From positions 1-49,942 of the forward strand of contig JAAPAO010000227.1 of NCBI GenBank assembly GCA_013115145.1: DNA of 49,942 bases, given 5' to 3'. Source of the stretch: Perkinsus chesapeaki. Its lineage: Eukaryota > Perkinsozoa > Perkinsida > Perkinsidae. The notes under the pieces are model-generated. The model was not told the DNA's origin. It searched no databases and saw only the letters and a list, made by a program, of their open reading frames with translations. Made by a program: the position numbers and the translations under genes. Position 1 is the stretch's first letter; each line of letters opens with the position of its first letter. Positions 44,201 to 49,942 of the stretch are shown in pieces.

Positions 44201-46647
44201 GGAGATAGAGCGCGCAAGGATCGAGAAAATTGCTAAGAACTATCGAGTAGCGATGTCAAGCGAGATTGTGCTACAAAGTGGCAATCATTCAGGTTCCATG
44301 GGGAAGAATACTCCGTTTGTCCAAGCCCGAATGGTCATACTATATACCAGCACTGTTTGGAGCTATCATCTCCGGATGCATTATGCCATTCAACGCTTTT
44401 GTACTGTCACGTGCCCTCAAGGCATTTTACAACAAGGACGTAGACGACATGATGAATGGTGTGTCCTTGGCATCGATCGGGTTGGTTACTCAACGTTTAT
44501 ACCTCTCCTAGATGTCCCGTAGTTTCGTTATCTTGGCGACGGCTGCTTTGGTCGGCGGCATCCTTCAGACTGGCGCCTTCTCTTTCATCGGAGAGCACCT
44601 CACGAAGCGTATCAGGCGGCTTTGCTTCACCAAATTCTTGGAGCAAGTAACTACGGTCGTTCGTACCTGCATCTCAACGCGTTCATCAGGACATGGCTTT
44701 CTTTGACGACCCCAACCACTCCTCTGGTAGACTCACTGCCGCCCTCAGCACTTATGCCTTGAAGATGAACTCTATAAGCGGCGTGCAACTCGGTACCGAC
44801 ATCGCTCCTGGATGTTATTTAATCGTCTCTCCACAGGCGCATATTGCCAGTTTGTAGCATCGCTGGTATCGGGTCTGATTATTTCATTTCTCGGTTCCTG
44901 GAAATTATCTTTGGTAATGGTTGCAGTTTTGCCGTTAATGGCAGGCGCAGGTAGTCCTTCAGTCTTCTTTGATACTTGCCTCATACTTTGCTGATAGGTG
45001 CGATACAGATGGCAGCTGGTCTTGGAATGGACAAGAATAAGACGTCCGACTCCCTCGCAGCGAATCAGATAGCATCTGACGCTGTACAGAACATCCGCAC
45101 TATTCGTGCGCTGGTCTCCGAACAATGGACGAGAAACACGTAGCAGGAGCATTTATAGCCTACTCCGAACGCCGACTGTATAATAGGTTTGCTGATTTAC
45201 AAAGACATGCAAGCCCTCGTCAAATTCGAGCATCTTTATGGGCAGGGTTCTGGTACGGCGTTTCACAAGGAGTCCTCATGTTCTTCAGCATTGCACTGGG
45301 GATGTGGTGGGTATTCGATGCGTATCTGCGGCCCTGCCAACTGGTTTCGGGTTGCTCAGGTACGGCGCCACTCTTGTCGAGGATGACGGTTTACAATTCC
45401 ATGAGATGATTCAATCTCTTATGGGTGTTTTCCTGGCAGCCATGGCGGCCGGCCAAGCTCTGGCTTTCCTCGGAGATGTTAAAGAAGCCAAAGCTGCGGC
45501 GCACGATGTTTTTAAGCTGCTCGACAGTGAGAGCACCATCAACCCCTCGAGCAATTTAGGCAGACGGTCTAGCATTTGGGGACCGCAGGTGAGCTACGCT
45601 TTAATGCTCTCATTTCCCATTATTCTGTCAGGGGACTAAATCACCAGAGGCCATCGGCATCACTTTCAAGGACGTTGAGTTCTCTTATCCCCAGCGACCG
45701 GATGCTCAAGTAAACAAACCGCTATTATGGTCACTATCCTGGCTGCAGATCCTTCAAGGGCTCAGCTTCCGCATCGAGCCAGGGCAGACAGTAGCTCTGG
45801 TTGGCCCTAGCGGTGGCGGCAAGTCTACGGTGTTTGCTCTTCTGCAAAGATTTTACGATCCTACTGGAGGAAGTGTAAGCACCGGCGTCGCGAGGATGAT
45901 GAAGCTCTTCCTAGATTCTGGTGGAAGAGTCTGATACTAAACTGGATGATATGAATGTTGCCTGGTGGAGAGAACAAATAGGTTTCGTTTCCCAAGAACC
46001 TGTACTGTTCGACCTCACCCTCGAGGAGAATGTCAGATATGGGTAACTGTCTGTGATTCTCCTATCATTAACATTCCTACTGCCTTATCAGTGCTCCTCC
46101 TATTGAACGTCCTGAGATGCTTTCTATTTGCGCTCGAGCTGGTATGAATGACTTTGCTGGCAGTAAAGTCGCATGGGATGTTGGTCTTGGTCCACGTGGT
46201 GGGTTGTTGTCTGGAGGCCAAAAACAAAGAGTGGCCATTGCTCGAGCACTCATGCGACATCCAAGGTAAACAGAGAGGTCTTCTGCAAGATCTGTTCCTT
46301 TCGCCTCACTCGTATCATGTTCAATTCAGGCTGCTGCTCCTTGATGAAGCCACTTCAGCGTTGGATTCAGCATCTGAGGCAGTTGTGCAGAAAGCTCTCG
46401 ATGATCTGGCGATTAGCAGCCGCTCTCGTAGGACGCTGGTGGCGCCCAAGCCTTGTCTCATTTCGTACTCTCAGGCCAGCAGAGTAAACCAACAACACTC
46501 ATCATAGCTCATCGTCTATCAACAGTCCATGACGCTGATCTAATTTTAGTAATTGCCGGTGGTCGACTAGTTGAACAAGGAACACACACTGAGTTGATTG
46601 AGAAGGAAGGAGTTTATTATGATTTGCACCAGAAGGGCAATTTATAA
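41241..46647 (+). CDS. ABCB/P-glycoprotein-type full ABC transporter 3
   Basis: This is the third tandem full transporter. The start at 41241 ([18 protein letters not shown]) is chosen because it directly precedes the conserved [18 protein letters not shown]1 has [30 protein letters not shown] and [22 protein letters not shown]1 has [14 protein letters not shown] (about 43035-43056), [20 protein letters not shown], the signature exon 43438-43572, [10 protein letters not shown] and IAHRLST. The second half begins with [20 protein letters not shown]2 has GPSGGGKS (about 45800), [44 protein letters not shown] and ends DLHQKGNL. One intron just after Walker A (43057-43102) starts GTATGT but ends CCAT rather than an AG. 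If it is not spliced, the frame stops within NBD1; otherwise the gene looks functional. Confidence 0.87.
43438..43572 (+). repeat. AT-rich signature exon, ABC transporter 3 copy
   Basis: This is the third copy of the 135-nt AT-rich exon. The conserved block extends on both sides, from about 43347 to about 43690, and matches transporter 2 over the preceding intron and the following intron as well. Confidence 0.9.
45944..46267 (+). repeat. Near-identical NBD2 block shared with 38551-38874
   Basis: This is the gene 3 partner of the 324-nt block in gene 2, including one complete intron. The sequence on either side (for example 45880-45940 and 46270-46330) differs strongly from gene 2, so identity ends abruptly. 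Confidence 0.9.
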
Positions 46648-47244
46648 GATCGTGTATGCATGGCTTTAAGTTGAACTTGTTGAATTTAAACATGTCCTTT
46701 GTGTGCGACCGATCGACTTGTGTAAAGTATATCTGCGCATATTTGGATTGTGGATGATTTAGATGTGCCATCACAGGCCCGCAAGGATATATGGGTCTAT
46801 AAGGACTCCGTATGGACCTGAGGAATAATCGGGCAATATCTTCGGCACTGGTATAGGACGACGACGATGTAACATCAAGTTTCCGGCAAGCGATGTGCCT
46901 CCCGGCTTAGTAAATACTTACGAACCTCTTGCATGTGGCCCACGGTTAATATGTATCCCCACATGGTCGGGACCCAAGGCAGTCTCAGTGGTGCTAAGGT
47001 GACGCAATTGTCGCCATCAGTGCGTCAGTCACGGTCCACTACTACTTGCACACCCACTACCAGCTGTGCTGAAGAGCTTACAACACGCATATGCACAAAT
47101 CAGATGGTACCTGTAGATTCTACAGTGTAGAATTGTGTCACGGTGACATGTTACAGCCGCCCTTCTGAATCAGAAGCTCTGATATGAAGTTGAAACGTTC
47201 ACCGTTGATTCATGTTCGAAGTTATCAAGTGTTCATTTCTTAGA
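46648..47244. other. Intergenic containing the first copy of a direct repeat
   Basis: This region is the 3' flank of ABC transporter 3 and the 5' flank of the secreted-protein gene. About 46903-47125 is similar to 48831-49013. No gene is supported. Confidence 0.45.
46903..47125 (+). repeat. Diverged direct repeat, copy 1
   Basis: It shares ordered similarity with 48831-49013: CGGCTTAGTAAATAC versus CGGCTTAATAAATAC, then GTGGCCCACGGTTAAT versus GTGGCCCACAGTTAAT, then TCGGGACCCAA in both, then CGCCATCAGTG in both. The copies have diverged with small indels. Confidence 0.7.
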
Positions 47245-47679
47245 ATGCAATCCATCATCTTATCAGTCCTAGCTGTCATGATAAGCTGGTCAGTGATGGC
47301 CCAGGAAGACTCTTTCCCAGTAGGCACCTATCCTCACTATTTCGACAAGGATCACCAATACTTTCTGAAGTATACGTTCATCGGGGAAGCTAAAACGCAA
47401 AGTGTCCAGTGGAACTGTACCAATAAGATTAACCCCTTCCGACCTTCGCCTTTTCCCACTATCGCTTTACCTGCTCCCAGGCCTGGCGTAGTGGCGTACA
47501 AGATGGGTATGGACTATTCAACTTACAGTAGCATGGTGTCATACGGTCTAACTTATTGTGGTTCGTTTGGATATACTAAGCGCCATCCTAATGATTTCTG
47601 GTATATCTATTATGATACTCAGAAGGATTGCATGAACATAACCTACCAAGGTGGTCTCCTCCATCTATCTAGATATTAG
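47245..47679 (+). CDS. Small secreted protein of unknown family
   Basis: This intronless open frame continues upstream to 47212, but the ATG at 47245 is preferred because it puts MQSIILSVLAVMISWSVMA at the N-terminus, a typical signal peptide cleaved before QEDSFPVG. The mature part of about 125 residues is aromatic-rich (YPHYFDKDHQYFLKYTF), has NCT and NIT glycosylation motifs, and three Cys (WNCTNK, TYCGSF, KDCMNI). No family is recognised. It lies between the two copies of a diverged direct repeat, so it may be part of a duplicated or mobile block. Confidence 0.7.
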   Translation: MQSIILSVLAVMISWSVMAQEDSFPVGTYPHYFDKDHQYFLKYTFIGEAKTQSVQWNCTNKINPFRPSPFPTIALPAPRPGVVAYKMGMDYSTYSSMVSYGLTYCGSFGYTKRHPNDFWYIYYDTQKDCMNITYQGGLLHLSRY

Positions 47680-48136
47680 GCTTTCCAGCGAGATCACCAA
47701 GTCTAGACTCAAAAAGCCTGCTTTCAATATGTGTATACTTAGTGATGTAGAACAGTGCGAGTCAGGGTAGTACTCCTTTTTTTATTGACGGCGAATGCCG
47801 AGCTAACGCCCATAGTAGCAGTAGCTTTCATTTCAACTGCTATGCAATTGGATTTACGCTTTTATCATATTATCGTCGGTGTAGCGTTACTAGTTCTTTC
47901 AGTAAGTATGGAAGAGCTTTCCGCGAATCTTAGCGTCCAACACGGCAAGCTATAAAGTTCACATATCAATTCTTAACAGAAACGGTTCCGGTGGGAATTC
48001 CAAACCTTCGAGTCGGAACCGCTGGCAAGGGAAGTTGGAACAGGTCTCCAAATGCCATCCTCCGCATTCTATCAGAAACAAGCAACGATGTTAAGTATTG
48101 AGGAAACCGCATCAATGAGTTTTCGCTAATGATACG

Positions 48137-48178
48137 GAATTCATATCATTAACGATATGAAATTCATATTATGAATTC
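48137..48178. repeat. Nested short palindromes
   Basis: GAATTCATATC (48137-48147) is inverted as GATATGAAATTC (48154-48165) with a 6-nt loop and one extra base. An overlapping palindrome with AATTCATA and TATGAATT arms (48161-48177) follows. Together they could form alternative hairpins. Confidence 0.8.
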
Positions 48179-48456
48179 AACAAAGGGCAGTCTGATTCAG
48201 ATGGGCAATTCAGCTAGCGTCCGGTGCAAGGAGCTATAAATACCTCTACATAGTGCGAACACTTCCAAGCTGAGATATATGGAATTCGAGTGGGTAAGAA
48301 ATTCATTTACGACTCGAGTGGGCAAGTAGTCTAGAATCCAACACTTGGCAAAAGGCCGCTTACCATTTGACTCGCTAACACATTTGATGCGTCGCGCTGC
48401 AAATTTTAGGCCAGTGTCTCTGGGTTTTCACATTATCGAGTGAGCTCCTGACTGTA

Positions 48457-48513
48457 GTTGATGTGCCTCGTTTATTAGCTTCAAATCGCAGCTGATAAAT
48501 GAGGCATATCAAC
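48457..48513. repeat. Imperfect inverted repeat (hairpin)
   Basis: The arm at 48457-48480 (GTTGATGTGCCTCGTTTATT...) is inverted at 48490-48513 (...AATGAGGCATATCAAC) with three mismatches over 24 nt and a 9-nt loop. It may be a regulatory hairpin or a remnant of a small foldback element. Confidence 0.75.
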
Positions 48514-48830
48514 TGTTGAAGCTTCCAGTGTGCGTCCCCTTTGTTTTAACGTGCTACAGGTTCTATAGGGCCATCCTTTGCTTTAGATTAGGGAGTTGCT
48601 CATGCTTGTCAACTCGAGGCAAGAGCAAATAAAGCATCATGCTCAACGTGTGTTCAACTAAGTTCGTTTTTTCACTTTGGGACCAAACATGAAGCTCCCG
48701 GTAAGCTTAATGTTTAGTATAAAGTAATAGTAATCGGAACTTCTACGGAAAATTCACAGAAACGAACCCTACGAGTCTTCCCCGCGGACAAAGAGTATGA
48801 CCTATATGCGCATTGCGCAATCTGCTCTCA

Positions 48831-49013
48831 CGGCTTAATAAATACCTTCGTAACTCTCGACTGTGGCCCACAGTTAATGAGGGTGCATATATGTTCGGGA
48901 CCCAACGCGAATCGCCTCGGGCAATCCAAGGCGAGGATGGGGTGAATAACGGTCGCCATCAGTGCTCCAGTCATGGTTCTACTACTACTACTACGCAAAA
49001 TTGTATGCACTAG
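48831..49013 (+). repeat. Diverged direct repeat, copy 2
   Basis: This is the second copy of the repeat at 46903-47125, in the same orientation. It ends near a short (CTA)n run at about 48982-48996. Confidence 0.7.
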
Positions 49014-49360
49014 AGCTGTACTGAATTGACGCGTGCTGGTAATTTACTCGCACTCGCTTAATGGATTCGCAGAAATATACGATTTTGTATTGGAATGCTG
49101 AAATTGTACACGATTTGTGAATCGCAAAACCGTACTCGCCTAAGAAATTGTAGGATTATACGCATGGAATTGACTTACTGGTTATGTACTTGTACACTTG
49201 ATTGAACCATTACTCGGATAAGAACTAGGCGAACTGGAACGTTGGGCTCGCTCCAATTCGACTATGTTATAGCATAAGTTCTATTTATCTTTGTTGCCAA
49301 TAGGGCAGCACGAGGCTATACGATTATACTGCGTTAGTAGGAAATGTCGTGCCTCCCGTA

Positions 49361-49414
49361 TAAACTAAACTAAACTAAACTACTACTACTACTACTACTT
49401 CATTCATTCATTCA
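49361..49414 (-). repeat. Composite simple-repeat tail of non-LTR retrotransposon
   Basis: Read on the minus strand, three simple repeats follow the retrotransposon stop codon directly: (TGAA)n at about 49414-49400, (GTA)n at about 49399-49382 and (GTTTA)n at about 49381-49361. A simple-repeat 3' tail instead of poly(A) is typical of several non-LTR clades. The tail marks the 3' end of the element. Confidence 0.8.
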
Positions 49415-49942
49415 TCAAGCGCATAAATCCAACTGAGGGACGTGCGCGCTCCGAATATTAGTGAAATAATGCCATTTCTTCCTATCCATCACATCACTTC
49501 TTATACTTCTCCATCTCCCACCACGATCCTCAATATCCTCTTTAACCAATTTGATCCATTTAGAATCAGAAGTAATCTCAGACTCTATCCATTCTTTTTG
49601 TACTGAACCCTCGAACTGCCTCATAGCATGGCCAAACCATCTCAAACGTTTTTGTCCCAACATCTCTTTGACCATTATCCCTTCTAACCATTGCATGATA
49701 TCCACCTCCGCTACTTTCCAATCGAGATTGTCAGTATCATCATCACCTCTACGGTTCCATCTAATTATATTGCATACCATCTTATTACAACACCGTTGTA
49801 ATCTCCCAATATCATTCTTATTATATATCCACGTTTCACCATTATATAGAAGTACACTCAAAATACAAATCCCAAATATTTTCTTTTTAGTCTCTAAAGA
49901 TATCCCTTTCGCTCTCCATATATTTTTTAAATCATTGAATAC
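49415..49942 (-). mobile_element. Non-LTR retrotransposon (LINE), 3' part of reverse transcriptase ORF, partial
   Basis: The minus frame is open from the window edge (49942) to the stop at 49415, 175 codons. The segment SVLLYNGETW, then LQRCCNKMVCNIIRWNRR and GQKRLRWFGHAMRQ is the classic pattern seen at the C-terminal end of LINE reverse transcriptases (thumb region: LYG.ETW ... R.LRW.GH..R). The catalytic FADD region would lie outside the window. There is no stop or frameshift in the visible part, so the copy could be young. Codon use is clearly more AT-rich than in the host genes nearby. The simple-repeat tail starts immediately after the stop codon. Confidence 0.85.

Larger units (their letters stand above)
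47680..49360. other. Intergenic with inverted repeats and second direct-repeat copy
   Basis: No gene is supported; a 66-codon frame at 47755-47955 has no features beyond hydrophobic stretches. The region contains nested inverted repeats at 48137-48178, an imperfect hairpin at 48457-48513 and the second direct repeat copy at 48831-49013. Confidence 0.4.

Noticed and set aside
49361..49381. Telomere repeat because of TTTAG units
   Set aside because: The unit is five bases, occurs about four times and directly follows a retrotransposon tail, so it belongs to the element.

Overview
This is a eukaryotic window. Its genes are cut by many short GT-AG introns (most about 37-60 nt), use the standard code and are packed closely. 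A mitochondrial RAP-domain protein, a cluster of COPI-associated membrane proteins, a multi-exon ABCB transporter array and several orphan secreted proteins point to an alveolate protist. Perkinsus (Perkinsozoa, parasites of bivalves) is my best guess; the organism is inferred, not proven. Gene models were joined by hand from splice consensus plus reading-frame and family homology, so exact exon edges are provisional.

Layout. 1-2.8 kb (+): a decayed tandem copy, then an intact single-exon gene for a type II membrane protein with a possible LEA2-like domain. 3.6-11.1 kb (-): a tight head-to-tail run of four spliced genes (multi U1-type zinc-finger protein, TMEM230 homologue, TKL-like protein kinase, unknown protein) with only 85-146 nt between coding regions. 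11.4-20.8 kb (+): a mitochondrial ATP synthase F1 alpha-like protein whose P-loop is degenerate, a 16-exon long-chain acyl-CoA synthetase, and a mitochondrial RAP-domain protein. 21.4-22.3 kb (-): an orphan secreted protein. 23.2-26.9 kb: four COPI-associated family members, two on each strand, arranged back to back.

27.2-46.6 kb (+): three tandem full-length ABCB/P-glycoprotein-type transporters (TMD-NBD-TMD-NBD). These carry the most unusual signals. An AT-rich 135-nt exon encoding the NBD1 ABC signature, together with its flanking introns, is shared almost unchanged by all three genes although the surrounding coding sequence has diverged. A 324-nt exon-intron-exon block in NBD2 is virtually identical between genes 2 and 3. 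Gene 3 has an NBD1 intron that appears to lack an AG acceptor.

46.6-49.9 kb: two orphan secreted-protein genes lie in and just before this part (39.7-40.1 kb minus, 47.2-47.7 kb plus), a divergent direct repeat pair brackets the second, and the window ends inside the 3' part of a non-LTR retrotransposon (minus strand) with a composite simple-repeat tail.

Functionally there is no single pathway. Mitochondrial functions (F1-like subunit, RAP protein), lipid activation (acyl-CoA synthetase), Golgi/endosome membrane proteins (COPI-associated family, TMEM230) and xenobiotic or lipid export (ABCB array) sit side by side.
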